Part shown: positions 21,022-31,066 of the stretch, in pieces
Layout: every line of letters begins with the position of its first letter
How positions within the stretch are numbered: position 1 is the first letter of the stretch
Assembly: GCF_945870625.1 (NCBI RefSeq)
Contig: NZ_CAMBTS010000001.1
Span: 92,432 to 149,786 of the forward strand
Direction of reading: 5' to 3'
Length of the DNA stretch: 57,355 nucleotides
Source: Novosphingobium sp. Chol11
GTDB lineage: Bacteria > Pseudomonadota > Alphaproteobacteria > Sphingomonadales > Sphingomonadaceae
Notes under the pieces: generated by a model
The model's database searches: none
Seen by the model: only the letters and a program-made list of their open reading frames with translations
Told to the model about the DNA's origin: nothing
Translations under genes and position numbers: made by a program

Positions 21022-21923
21022 TTGTTCTCGATCTTGGCGAGGCGTTCGCGTGCGGCTTGCACGATTGGCCCGCAGCCTTTTGCTGACAACAGCGGTTCGC
21101 TGCCCTCCATCCGTTCCAACATGCCGCTGGCGCCGGGATGCGGGGTTAAAACAATGCCGCACTGCCATTGTTCCACCGCGGCAAAAGTTTGCTTGAACAT
21201 GGCGACGCGCTCGGGATGCTGCGCAAAGCGATAGGTGCCCAGCGCCAGCGCCGAGAGGCTGTCGAGATAGGTGAATTTCTGGCAGCTCGCTCGCGCGCAG
21301 CTTGTCCAACTCCAACTGGTCGAGCCTTCGGTGTGGCCCGGTGTTGCGCGCGCGGTGAGGACGATTGTCCCAATCTGAACTTTGTCTCCGTTCACAAGCT
21401 TGCGATCGACCTCGACAGGATCGAAGCCATGGATTTCCTGCACTTGCGGGTCATCTGCGCTGACCCTGCCGCTGGCCAGCACCGGGGCCGCCGCTTCGAG
21501 CGCCGCGACTTTGGCCCCGGTCGCGCGTTTCAGCGCCGCCAGCCCGCCAACGTGGTCGAAGTGCTCGTGGCTGGTCACGATCCAGCGGATATCGCGAGGT
21601 TTGAAACCAGCGGCCTTGATGTTTGCCACGATCGAAGGGGCTGCCTGCGCGGTCGCTGCATCGATCAGCACGTGGCCTTTGGGCGAAGTGAGCAGCAGAA
21701 CGGAGACAGTGCAGGTGCCTACATACCACACATTGGCGAAAATCCGGGCTGGCGGCGCGGGGTCGGAGAAGTCCTCTTTCCCCGCGCACTGGCGCACCAG
21801 CGCCGCGCCAGCGGATGGATCGGCGGCGCGCAGGACTGGTTTGGCATGTGCATTAGGAGCCATTAGCGCGGCAATAGCGAGCATGAAGGCGCAAAGGGTG
21901 TTAGCGGACAAAGCTGGCTCCAT
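21018..21923 (-). CDS. subclass B3 metallo-beta-lactamase
   Basis: 301-residue exported zinc hydrolase with a signal peptide ending near NAHA (residue 27). All B3 zinc ligands are intact: H119-x-H121-x-D123-H124 (SHEHFDHVGG), H197 (TPGHTEGS) and H262 (LTPHPG). NVWYVGTCTVSVLLLTSPKG and YRFAQHPERVAMF are typical of B3 enzymes. Such enzymes open beta-lactam rings in the periplasm, but sequence cannot show which beta-lactams it accepts or its rate. The ATG at 21923 overlaps the SDR stop by 23 nt; a second ATG at 21884 gives a shorter leader. It lies in a conserved-looking SDR-bla-prmA unit without any mobile element. Confidence 0.9.
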   Translation of the reverse strand: MEPALSANTLCAFMLAIAALMAPNAHAKPVLRAADPSAGAALVRQCAGKEDFSDPAPPARIFANVWYVGTCTVSVLLLTSPKGHVLIDAATAQAAPSIVANIKAAGFKPRDIRWIVTSHEHFDHVGGLAALKRATGAKVAALEAAAPVLASGRVSADDPQVQEIHGFDPVEVDRKLVNGDKVQIGTIVLTARATPGHTEGSTSWSWTSCARASCQKFTYLDSLSALALGTYRFAQHPERVAMFKQTFAAVEQWQCGIVLTPHPGASGMLERMEGSEPLLSAKGCGPIVQAARERLAKIENK

Positions 21924-22614
21924 TGGCGTCGATTACCGCGCCGGTCATGCTTGGCGGCGCATCGAGCGCGCAGAAGGCGGCGATGGTGGCGATTTCCTGC
22001 GGGGTTGCGACCCGGCCGAGCGGAATATCGGCAAGCAGGGCAGGGCCGCCTCTGCTCGCCAGATAATCGTCGGCCATCGCGGTTGCGGTGAACCCCGGGG
22101 TGATGGCGAAGCTCAGGATACCGTGCGCAGCATAACCGCGCGCGATGGTTTTATGCAGCGCGACCATGCCGCCCTTTGCCGCCGCATAATGCCAGTGCGC
22201 GGGCGAATCGCCGCGATAGGCCGCGCGGCTGGCGATATGGACGATCCGGCCGGGGACTCCGCGCTCAAGCCAGTGCCGCAACGCAAAGCGCGATAGTTGC
22301 GCGGCCGAGGTCAGATTGATCCGCAGCGTATCCTCCCACCCGTCAAGCCAGGCGATGTCCGATCCATCGAGCGGATTGGCCTCGAACAGACCGGCATTGT
22401 TGATGAGCACATCGATGGTGCCGCTGCTTAAATCGAGCGCCTGTTCCCACAAGCGCTGCGGCGCAGAAGGCTCGGCCAAATCGGCACCGATCACGCCGGG
22501 TGCCGGGCGGCGGCCATGGGACAAAACCTGAGCACCGCGCAAGGTGAGCGTCTCGGCGATAGCCGCGCCGATGCCGCGGGTCGAGCCAGTGACAAGGATT
22601 ATGGAGCTGGTCAT
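21901..22614 (-). CDS. SDR family oxidoreductase
   Basis: 237-residue classical short-chain dehydrogenase. It has the cofactor motif TGSTRGIG (9-16), NNAG, catalytic HYAAAKG (Tyr-x3-Lys) and ITPGFTATAM. The substrate is unknown. The start MTSSIILVTG at 22614 is the family N-terminus; the frame is open upstream to 22686 without homology. First gene of the minus-strand unit that continues with the metallo-beta-lactamase and prmA, and divergent from sdhC. Confidence 0.9.
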   Translation of the reverse strand: MTSSIILVTGSTRGIGAAIAETLTLRGAQVLSHGRRPAPGVIGADLAEPSAPQRLWEQALDLSSGTIDVLINNAGLFEANPLDGSDIAWLDGWEDTLRINLTSAAQLSRFALRHWLERGVPGRIVHIASRAAYRGDSPAHWHYAAAKGGMVALHKTIARGYAAHGILSFAITPGFTATAMADDYLASRGGPALLADIPLGRVATPQEIATIAAFCALDAPPSMTGAVIDANGASFVR

Positions 22615-22754
22615 ACCCCAGTGCTCTAACAGGCCGCGCCGGGCATGGCCACAATTGCCCTTCGGCATGGTTGCGCGAAGAAGCAATTCGACTAATAGGA
22701 GCCTTGTTCGGAGCCGGTTTTTTGGGTGGTTCCATTGTTGTTACGGAGGTTTGG

Positions 22755-23180
22755 ATGGCGCAAGCGCGCAGCAGTCGGCCACTTTCGCCGCATCTCCAGG
22801 TCTGGCGCTGGGGCCCGGCAATGCTGGTTTCGATCCTTCACCGGGTCACCGGCAATGGGCTCGCCTTTGTCGGCCTTGGCTTGTTGCTTTGGTGGACCGG
22901 CGCTCTTGCCAGCGGGCCCGAGGCGTACAACGACTTCCTCAACTGGGTCTGGATCGGTGAGGGCGGCAGCTTCCCGTTCGTGACCGCGATCCTTGGAAAA
23001 GTTGTGCTGGTTGGCCTGACTTGGGCGTTTTTCCAGCATATGGCGACCGGCCTGCGGCACTTCGTGCTTGATGTTGGCGCGGGTTATGAACTCGAAGCAA
23101 ACGCGCGTTGGTCGGTCATCACATTGGCGTTCGCGGGGCTCGCCACCGCATTGTTCTGGGCGTTCGTGTTGCTGCGCTGA
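22755..23180 (+). CDS. sdhC: succinate dehydrogenase cytochrome b556 subunit
   Basis: 141-residue membrane anchor of complex II with three helices. SPHLQVWRWGPAMLVSILHRVTGNGL is the family N-terminus, with the conserved Ser/Arg quinone-site region and His in HRVTG. HMATGLRH carries the haem ligand. GGAGG lies 5 nt before the ATG at 22755. First gene of the sdh operon; sdhD follows after 47 nt. Confidence 0.96.
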   Translation: MAQARSSRPLSPHLQVWRWGPAMLVSILHRVTGNGLAFVGLGLLLWWTGALASGPEAYNDFLNWVWIGEGGSFPFVTAILGKVVLVGLTWAFFQHMATGLRHFVLDVGAGYELEANARWSVITLAFAGLATALFWAFVLLR

Positions 23181-23227
23181 TCGGCGCGGTTTCATGGTTC
23201 GGCATTATTTGAGCCTTTGGGGGTTTC

Positions 23228-23611
23228 ATGGGTAACGGTACATCAATCGGCCGCGTGCGCGGCCTCGGTTCCAGCCATCATGGCGCGCATCACTGGTTGG
23301 CCTCGCGCCTCAGCGCGGTGGGCAATCTCGTTCTGATCCCGTTTTTGATGGTCAGCCTCGCTCTGATGCCGACGCATGATTTTGCAACGGTGCATGCATG
23401 GGCGGCCAAGCCCATCCCCTCGACTGCGCTGGTGCTGATCATGATCAACACATTCTACCATGCCCGGCTGGGCGTGCAGGTCATGCTTGAGGATTATGTG
23501 CACGAGGAAAGCGGCAAAGTCGCGGTCTGGCTGCTCGTTAACACTTTGCCACTCGCCGGCGCTGCCTATGGCATCATCTCGGTCATCCGTATCGCGCTTG
23601 GGAGCGCTTGA
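23228..23611 (+). CDS. sdhD: succinate dehydrogenase hydrophobic membrane anchor subunit
   Basis: 127-residue second membrane anchor of complex II, three hydrophobic helices. GLGSSHHGAHHWLASRLSAVGN at the N-terminus and FYHARLGVQVMLEDYVHEE, containing the haem-ligand His and quinone-site Asp/Tyr, are diagnostic. A G-rich ribosome-binding site precedes the ATG. sdhA starts 3 nt after its stop. Confidence 0.95.
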   Translation: MGNGTSIGRVRGLGSSHHGAHHWLASRLSAVGNLVLIPFLMVSLALMPTHDFATVHAWAAKPIPSTALVLIMINTFYHARLGVQVMLEDYVHEESGKVAVWLLVNTLPLAGAAYGIISVIRIALGSA

Positions 23612-23614
23612 ATC

Positions 23615-25453
23615 ATGGCTACTTCGCATTCATCGCAGCCCGCCTACAAGATCATCGACCACACTTACGACACTGTCGTGGTCGGCGCGGGCGGTTCTGG
23701 CCTGCGCGCCACCATGGGCAGCGCGCAAGCAGGCCTGCGTACCGCCTGCATCACCAAAGTGTTCCCGACCCGCAGCCATACAGTCGCGGCGCAAGGCGGC
23801 ATCGCTGCCAGCCTTGGCAACAATACGCCCGATCATTGGACCTGGCACATGTACGACACCGTCAAGGGGTCGGACTGGCTGGGCGATCAGGACGCGATCG
23901 AATACATGGTGCGCGAAGCCCCGGCAGCGGTTTACGAGCTGGAGCACGCCGGCGTGCCGTTCAGCCGCAATCCCGAGGGCACCATCTATCAGCGCCCGTT
24001 TGGCGGGCACATGCAGAACATGGGCGCAGGCCCGCCAGTGCAGCGCACTTGCGCCGCCGCTGACCGCACCGGCCATGCCATGCTGCACGCTCTTTATCAG
24101 CAGAGCCTGAAGTACGACGCCGACTTCTTCATCGAATACTTCGCCATCGATCTGATCATGGAAAAAGGCGCGGATGGCGTTCCCGTCTGCCGCGGCGTGA
24201 TCGCGATGTGCCTCGATGATGGGTCGATCCACCGCTTCCGCAGCCACGCCGTCGTGCTGGCGACGGGCGGCTATGGCCGGTCATACTTTACCGCGACTTC
24301 GGCGCATACTTGCACTGGCGACGGCGCGGGCATGGTGCTGCGCGCCGGCCTGCCGTTGCAGGATATGGAATTCGTGCAGTTCCACCCCACCGGCATCTAT
24401 GGCGCGGGTGTGCTCATCACCGAGGGTGCGCGAGGCGAGGGTGGGTATCTCACCAACTCCGAAGGCGAGCGCTTCATGGAGCGCTATGCTCCTTCGGCCA
24501 AGGATCTGGCGAGCCGCGACGTGGTTTCGCGCTCGATGGCGCTCGAAATCCGCGAAGGGCGCGGTGTCGGGCCGAACAAGGACCACATCTACCTGCATCT
24601 GGATCATATTGATTCGAAGGTGCTCGGCGAGCGCCTGCCGGGCATCACCGAGAGCGGCAAAATCTTTGCGGGCGTCGATCTGACCCGGCAACCCCTGCCG
24701 GTCGTCCCCACCGTCCATTATAACATGGGCGGCATTCCGTGCAATTATCACGGCGAAGTCGTCACCATCGGCGCTGACGGCAATCCGGAAACGATTATCC
24801 CCGGCCTGTTTGCGGTGGGCGAAGCGGCGTGCGTATCGGTTCACGGTGCGAACCGGCTCGGCTCGAACTCGCTGATCGATCTGGTCGTGTTCGGCCGCGC
24901 AACCGGCCTGCGCCTCAAAGAGCTGATCAAGCCAGGCTCGGCGCATGCGTCGCTGCCTGCGGACAGTGCGGACATGGCGCTCGCCCGCCTTGATCATTTC
25001 CGCCACGCCAATGGCAGCTCGCCGACAGCGGCGGTGCGGCTTGAAATGCAGCGCACGATGTCGGCGCACGCCGCCGTGTTCCGCACCGACGAGTTGATGG
25101 CCGAGGGTAAGACCAAGCTGACCGCGACATACGAGCGGATGCAGGACATCAAGGTTTCGGACCGTTCGCTGATCTGGAACTCGGACCTGATCGAAACGCT
25201 CGAACTCGATAACCTGATCGGCCAGTCGGTCGTGACGATGCATTCGGCCTACAACCGCAAGGAAAGCCGCGGCGCGCATGCGCACGAAGATTTCCCCGAT
25301 CGCAACGATGGCGAGTGGATGAAGCACACAGCCGCGTGGTTCGACGGCTGGGGCGGCAAGGGCGGCGCGGTGAAAATCGACTACCGCCCGGTGCATGAAT
25401 ATACGCTCACCGATGAAGTGGCGTATATCGAGCCGAAGAAGCGGGTTTATTGA
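23615..25453 (+). CDS. sdhA: succinate dehydrogenase flavoprotein subunit
   Basis: 612-residue catalytic subunit oxidising succinate to fumarate. [16 protein letters not shown] binds FAD, and the His in [13 protein letters not shown] is the covalent flavin attachment site. [21 protein letters not shown] is the substrate-site region, and [20 protein letters not shown] and the C-terminal KHTAAWF complete the family pattern. It is normally followed by sdhB; here it is not. Stem-loops begin 8 nt after the stop codon. Confidence 0.98.
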   Translation: MATSHSSQPAYKIIDHTYDTVVVGAGGSGLRATMGSAQAGLRTACITKVFPTRSHTVAAQGGIAASLGNNTPDHWTWHMYDTVKGSDWLGDQDAIEYMVREAPAAVYELEHAGVPFSRNPEGTIYQRPFGGHMQNMGAGPPVQRTCAAADRTGHAMLHALYQQSLKYDADFFIEYFAIDLIMEKGADGVPVCRGVIAMCLDDGSIHRFRSHAVVLATGGYGRSYFTATSAHTCTGDGAGMVLRAGLPLQDMEFVQFHPTGIYGAGVLITEGARGEGGYLTNSEGERFMERYAPSAKDLASRDVVSRSMALEIREGRGVGPNKDHIYLHLDHIDSKVLGERLPGITESGKIFAGVDLTRQPLPVVPTVHYNMGGIPCNYHGEVVTIGADGNPETIIPGLFAVGEAACVSVHGANRLGSNSLIDLVVFGRATGLRLKELIKPGSAHASLPADSADMALARLDHFRHANGSSPTAAVRLEMQRTMSAHAAVFRTDELMAEGKTKLTATYERMQDIKVSDRSLIWNSDLIETLELDNLIGQSVVTMHSAYNRKESRGAHAHEDFPDRNDGEWMKHTAAWFDGWGGKGGAVKIDYRPVHEYTLTDEVAYIEPKKRVY

Positions 25454-25460
25454 TGCTGGG

Positions 25461-25526
25461 GTGGCTGCGACGAAGGATGGAAAGAGAGTTTCGAACGCTA
25501 GCTTTCCAGACCTTTAGGGCAGCCAC
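25461..25526 (+). terminator. nested stem-loop at the 3' end of sdhA
   Basis: GTGGCTGC (25461-25468) pairs perfectly with GCAGCCAC (25519-25526). Inside it GGAAAG (25479-25484) pairs with CTTTCC (25502-25507). No T-run follows, so this may protect or process the sdhCDA transcript rather than terminate it by itself. Confidence 0.5.
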
Positions 25527-25539
25527 TGATTCCGCAATG

Positions 25540-25565
25540 CCGCTTCTTTGCTCTGCAAAAGGCGG
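25540..25565 (+). terminator. second hairpin downstream of sdhA
   Basis: CCGC (25540-25543) pairs with GCGG (25562-25565), and TTTGC-TCT-GCAAA (25547-25559) forms the inner stem, with a small internal bulge. TTTCG follows. A weak terminator is possible. Confidence 0.4.
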
Positions 25566-25579
25566 TTTCGACTCATCGG

Positions 25580-25881
25580 ATGTTTATCAAAATTTCTAGC
25601 GAATTTCTGTTGAGTTGATTGAGTGCCTCGCGAACGGTGAAAAGCCGTCGTTGGATTTGCGCAAGCGGTGTGTCGAAGCAAATCGGCAATTGCGCCGCTT
25701 ATATGACCAGTTCGGGCCAGTTGGTGGAAAACCGTTTGATCAAGAATACGCGCCGTTGGGCGGATGGACACTTTACTTTGAAATGAACTCGTCCGAAGTT
25801 CACTTAGTTACGGATATTGGAAAAATTAGGCAGCTTGTCGCTGACGATAAATCCACGCATTCTAATTTTTATTTTGCGGTT
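25580..25881 (+). pseudogene. possible remnant of an unrecognised gene in a low-GC patch
   Basis: The 428-nt gap after sdhA is visibly richer in A and T than its neighbours. An ATG at 25580 starts MFIKISSEF and then hits a stop in its frame at 25616-25618. The -1 frame continues from about 25603 as SVELIECLANGEKP, then about 70 further residues with plausible protein composition (balanced charges, aromatic residues, FDQEYAPLGGW). Read together they look like one small protein broken by a frameshift. The frame then runs on antisense to the ParD-like gene, which is not credible as coding. I recognise no family. It may also be chance. Confidence 0.3.
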
Positions 25882-26235
25882 TCATTTGTCCTTTTCGCAG
25901 CATTCATAGCGCGGAAATGCTTCGTCGTGCCAGCGGTCTATATTGAAACTCTCGTCAATCGGACTGGCCAACCCGTCATCGATGGCTGCGAGCAGCTTCG
26001 ATTTAAACGCCGCTGCCAAGAACTTATCAAAATCGAACGGCGTCGCTGGCCCACTTTCCTCACCCTCACGGATAGCCGCCCGCAACGCCTCAATGCGGAT
26101 ATCGCGCTCTTCGTGCAACCGCAAGGCATCCCGGATCACTTCGCTGGTGGAGCCAAATTCGCCAGTTTCAACTTTTCGCCGGGCGTAAGCGGCAAAGTGC
26201 TCCCTGAGCGCGATGGAGGTGGTTTTGACTGCCAT
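25882..26235 (-). CDS. ParD/CopG-like antitoxin, orphan
   Basis: 117-residue protein. Residues 1-70 match ParD antitoxins: a ribbon-helix-helix DNA-binding part (TTSIALREHFAAYARRKVETG), GSTSEVIRDALRLHEERD and the toxin-binding LRAAIREGEESGPATPFDFDKF. Residues 71-117 extend beyond the usual ParD end, and the segment LLAAIDDGLASPIDESFNIDRW echoes the preceding toxin-binding segment. No ParE or RelE toxin gene lies downstream on the minus strand, where sdhA and its 3' structures are. A palindromic operator overlaps its promoter, as expected for an autoregulated antitoxin. Confidence 0.82.
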   Translation of the reverse strand: MAVKTTSIALREHFAAYARRKVETGEFGSTSEVIRDALRLHEERDIRIEALRAAIREGEESGPATPFDFDKFLAAAFKSKLLAAIDDGLASPIDESFNIDRWHDEAFPRYECCEKDK

Positions 26236-26241
26236 GCGTTT

Positions 26242-26270
26242 AAACTACTAGATATTGGTAGTTTTGTCGA
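26242..26270 (-). promoter_or_regulatory. promoter and operator of the ParD-like gene
   Basis: Read on the minus strand, TCGACA (26270-26265) and TAGTTT (26247-26242) are spaced by 17 nt as -35 and -10 boxes. The perfect inverted repeat AAACTAC-N9-GTAGTTT (26242-26248 and 26258-26264) covers the spacer and the -10. The start codon begins 7 nt after the -10 with no Shine-Dalgarno, so a leaderless message is predicted. Confidence 0.5.
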
Positions 26271-26326
26271 TCTGGCGAAAGGTAAGCATCCAGTGGAGGG
26301 GCGCAACCCCGCAACGCTAGCGCCAG

Positions 26327-26830
26327 CTACGAACTTGCTGGCCGCGCCGGATAACGGCAGCCTCGCTGCAGCCCGACACCTTTGAGGAAGGCGCGGCGCA
26401 CCGAGCCTGCGTAGACGGCGACCTGCCAGCGGCGCTCATGGTTGTTGGCGCCGGAGATTTCACGGATCACGCCTTCGAACGGAATGAGCGACCCGACGAT
26501 TGATTTTGCCACTTGGCCAGCCGCATTTCCGCGCTTTTCGCCGCGTGTTTTCTCCGCGATCGCATCAATGTCATCGCCCAGCACGGCGTCGAGATTGCGT
26601 ACAGCGGTCTGTATGCGTGAGCAGGTCTTCAAGCCGACCAGCGAATAGGGCCGTTCGATCGCGGCCTGCAGCACTTCGGGAACCGCCTTTTTCTTGAGAT
26701 TGATATCGCTAAGCGGCTTGGTAACGACATCGTTCGCGGTCACATTGCCGGGATCAACCGCGGTCTGCGCAAGCGCGGGTGCTACAAGCGCAGCGGTCAG
26801 CGCAAGTGCTATAAGGGGCCGAGGTATCAT
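26327..26830 (-). CDS. secreted protein of unknown function
   Basis: 167-residue protein with a clear signal peptide (MIPRPLIALALTAALVAPALAQ, cleavage near residue 21). The mature part is mixed alpha/beta in appearance, has two cysteines (in KTCSRI and RGCRY) that may form a disulfide, and contains IVGSLIPFEGVIREISGANN. I recognise no domain. It stands alone 57 nt downstream of the metallopeptidase gene on the same strand and may share its transcript. Confidence 0.75.
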   Translation of the reverse strand: MIPRPLIALALTAALVAPALAQTAVDPGNVTANDVVTKPLSDINLKKKAVPEVLQAAIERPYSLVGLKTCSRIQTAVRNLDAVLGDDIDAIAEKTRGEKRGNAAGQVAKSIVGSLIPFEGVIREISGANNHERRWQVAVYAGSVRRAFLKGVGLQRGCRYPARPASS

Positions 26831-26887
26831 TGGGGAAATCCTTGTTTTCCGCTCAACGCATCGCTGCCGATTACGTTCCTTGTGCCT

Positions 26888-27769
26888 TCAAGCAAATGTA
26901 TCGCATTGCGCGGGGTCGCCGGCTTCGAGCCCCTTGTGCAGCCATTGCATGCGCTGTTCGGAGGAGCCGTGGGTAAACGCTTGCTCGACCGGCCGCCGTC
27001 CGGCTGCTCTCATCAAGGCATCGTCGCCGATCTGGTGCGCGGCGCGCATGCCTTCTTCGACATCGCCCGGCTCGATCCGGTCCTTGTTAAGCGCCGCCCA
27101 TACCCCGGCATAGCAATCGGCCTGCAGTTCAAGCTTGACCGACATCTGGTTGGCGCGGCTCGGGTCGCGTTGCTGGGCGCTTTGCACTTTGGCCGATAGA
27201 CCGGTGAGGTTCTGGATGTGATGGCCATATTCGTGCGCCATCACATAGGCCCGGGCAAAATCGCCGCCAGCGCCCATCTGTTTGTCCATCTCGTTGAAGA
27301 AATCGGTGTCGATGTAGATGCCCCTGTCGGGCGGGCAATAAAACGGCCCCATCGCGCTCTGCGCCGCGCCGCAGCCCGAATTGCCAGACCGGGCGTAGAA
27401 CACCAGCTTTGGCGGCGCGAACTCTGCGCTGGATTGCTGGAAGATGGGCGCCCAGGTTTTGTTGAGCGAGGCGAGGGCATTGCAGTTTTCGCGGCTGAAG
27501 GCGTTGACATTGCAGCTCTCGGTGACCGAGTTGCCGCTTTGCTGCGGGCCGATTGCGCTCTGCTGGCCGCCGCCCACGAGATTGCCGAGGCCGCCAAACA
27601 GTGCCATCCCGATGACAACGACAATCACACCGCCAATGCCGAAGCGGCTGCCGATCATCGCCAGCAGTGCAAAAGGCAATCCGCCGCCGCCTCCCCCGCC
27701 AAACGAGGGGCCGCCGCTGCCGCGCTGATCTTCCACATCGATTGAATTGTCGGAATCGTCGAGCCGCAT
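26888..27769 (-). CDS. YpfJ/KPN_02809-family neutral zinc metallopeptidase
   Basis: 293-residue membrane-anchored putative peptidase. The N-terminus (MRLDDSDNSIDVEDQRG) is followed by a Gly-rich run, one transmembrane helix (about residues 40-62), then a soluble domain. The zinc motif HEYGH (H179, E180, H183) lies in AYVMAHEYGHHIQNLTG, and the downstream ELQADCYAG supplies the third ligand region. AQSAMGPFYCPPDRGIYID is family-specific. The peptidase substrate is unknown. Confidence 0.92.
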   Translation of the reverse strand: MRLDDSDNSIDVEDQRGSGGPSFGGGGGGGLPFALLAMIGSRFGIGGVIVVVIGMALFGGLGNLVGGGQQSAIGPQQSGNSVTESCNVNAFSRENCNALASLNKTWAPIFQQSSAEFAPPKLVFYARSGNSGCGAAQSAMGPFYCPPDRGIYIDTDFFNEMDKQMGAGGDFARAYVMAHEYGHHIQNLTGLSAKVQSAQQRDPSRANQMSVKLELQADCYAGVWAALNKDRIEPGDVEEGMRAAHQIGDDALMRAAGRRPVEQAFTHGSSEQRMQWLHKGLEAGDPAQCDTFA

Positions 27770-27937
27770 GCTGGTTCCTTTGGTTCGCTTGCCTGGTGCT
27801 CAGTTTCAAAGGGTGCGGCACCGCTGCTTTGTATGTCACGCTAGGTGACCGTTTTTCAAGGTTGCTACATTGGTCCCTTGCGTCACCCGGTCACATTTGT
27901 CAGCACTGTGTATGCGATGAAGTGTTTGGGGATAGCG

Positions 27938-29500
27938 ATGGATCGTGGTGGCATCGGGCGGCTGGGGGGATTGGCAGTGCTGGCGCTGGCGCTGGCGCTG
28001 CCAATGATCGCGGTGCCTGTGCTTGCCGCCAAGGCAAAGCGCGAGACTGCGCTGGTGACCATGTTGCGTCAGCACGTCGAAACACTGGCCAGCGACGAGT
28101 TTGGCGGACGCGAACCGGGCACCGACAGCGAGACCAAGACCTTGCGCTATCTGGCTGGCCAGTGGTTCGATATCGGGCTGGAATCGGGCACGAACGACCC
28201 CGGCAACGCGTGGTTTGCCCCTGTCGATCTTGTGGAGCGCGAGCCGCTTCTGTCGCGCGCAAAGTTTATCCGCAGCCGCCGCGAGGTGGCGGTTCCGGCC
28301 GATGGTGTGTTTGTGGTTACCTCGGGGATCCGCAGCCTGATCGAAAATGCGCCTATGCTGTATATCGGGCCCGGCCATGGCGGACCCACGGCGCGGACAG
28401 AACTTGCCGGGCGAATCGCGGTGGTGTTTGATAGTCAGGCACCCCAGCGCATCGGTGACAAGGAGATCGACCGGGCCGGACGCCTGCTCGATGGCGGCGC
28501 GGCGGCCGTGCTGACCGTGCTTGATGGTGATCGCGCGATCGAGGATGTCATCGCCCGCCGCCGCCGCGCGGGGTATGCGCTGGCGAGCGAGCGGTTGGGC
28601 GGCGATATCGAAGTGTTTATTTCGCCCGCTGCGGCAGAAGTGCTCATGGCAGCGCCGGGCGGGGGCAATCTGGCCGCGCTGCGCCAGGCAGGGGACGCAC
28701 CCGACTTTGCCGCGAAGTTGATCGGGGTGAATGCCACATTCGAGGCAACCAGCCGTGAAACCCGTATCAAGACGCACAACCTGATCGGCAAGCTGGAAGG
28801 GCGGCGCAGCGATACCGGTGCTGTTTTGATGATCGCTCATTGGGATCATTTCGGCAAATGTGCCGCTCCGCCGGCGGAAGATCTGATCTGCAACGGGGCG
28901 GTGGACAACGCCAGCGGGCTCGCGGTGCTTACCGAAACAGCGCGGCTGCTGGCGAGCGGCCGTCCGCTTGAGCGCGATGTCTATTTCCTGGCGACGACCG
29001 GGGAGGAGCTTGGCCTGCTTGGGGCGCTGGCGTTCACCGAGAATCCGCCGATCCCGCTGGATCGGTTTGTCGCAGCGTTCAATGTCGACAGCACCGGGCT
29101 GGTGCCCGCCGGGCTTCCTGTCAGTATCGTGGGCAAAGGGACAACCGGGCTCGATGCCGGGATCGCCCGCGTCATCAAGGGGATGAAGCGCAAGTTCGTG
29201 ACCGGCGATGCCGCAAATGCCTTTGCCAAACGCCAGGACGGCTGGATCTTTATCCAGCACGACCTGCCAACGGTCATGGTCAGCACCAGTTATTCGGACC
29301 CAGAACGGCTCGAGCAGTTCATGGATGATGTCTACCACCGGCCAAACGACGAGGCCGCGAAGGTCGAATATGGCGGGCTTTTGGATGACGTACAGATCCA
29401 AGTCGGACTGGTGCGGCACTTTGCCGACTCTAAAGCCTTCCCGCGCCCGGCGCGGCCGGCCCTAGCGCACGCGGCGAGTCTAATGCCCCCAAGCCACTAG
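27938..29500 (+). CDS. M28 family zinc aminopeptidase-type hydrolase
   Basis: 520-residue exported peptidase. A signal peptide (residues 1-26, ending ...VPVLAAKA) precedes a PA-domain insert (about 130-260) and the M28 catalytic domain. The two-zinc site is complete: H301-W-D303, D323 (GAVDNASG), E356/E357 (TTGEELG), D384 (FNVDSTG) and H467 (VYHRPNDE). It probably releases N-terminal amino acids in the periplasm. The ATG at 27938 follows GGGGAT; an ATG at 27917 lacks a ribosome-binding site. Confidence 0.93.
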   Translation: MDRGGIGRLGGLAVLALALALPMIAVPVLAAKAKRETALVTMLRQHVETLASDEFGGREPGTDSETKTLRYLAGQWFDIGLESGTNDPGNAWFAPVDLVEREPLLSRAKFIRSRREVAVPADGVFVVTSGIRSLIENAPMLYIGPGHGGPTARTELAGRIAVVFDSQAPQRIGDKEIDRAGRLLDGGAAAVLTVLDGDRAIEDVIARRRRAGYALASERLGGDIEVFISPAAAEVLMAAPGGGNLAALRQAGDAPDFAAKLIGVNATFEATSRETRIKTHNLIGKLEGRRSDTGAVLMIAHWDHFGKCAAPPAEDLICNGAVDNASGLAVLTETARLLASGRPLERDVYFLATTGEELGLLGALAFTENPPIPLDRFVAAFNVDSTGLVPAGLPVSIVGKGTTGLDAGIARVIKGMKRKFVTGDAANAFAKRQDGWIFIQHDLPTVMVSTSYSDPERLEQFMDDVYHRPNDEAAKVEYGGLLDDVQIQVGLVRHFADSKAFPRPARPALAHAASLMPPSH

Positions 29501-31024
<1,524 letters not shown>

Positions 31025-31066
31025 TCAGGGCATCCGCCGTGCCCGGCGGAAGCTGGAACTCACCGC

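Noticed and set aside
25556..25580. GGTTTCGACTC resembling a tRNA T-arm
   Set aside because: The flanking bases do not form the T-stem or an acceptor stem, and no upstream tRNA body is present.
25514..25771. An 85-codon minus-strand frame downstream of the ParD-like gene as a ParE toxin
   Set aside because: Its translation has no ParE/RelE features (no conserved Arg/Tyr motifs or beta-strand pattern), and it is separated from the antitoxin and antisense to the broken ORF.
25882..26385. The plus-strand continuation of the frame that begins at 25615
   Set aside because: It runs opposite the ParD-like gene, which has a clear family match, promoter and operator. Only the part before 25882 was kept as a possible remnant.
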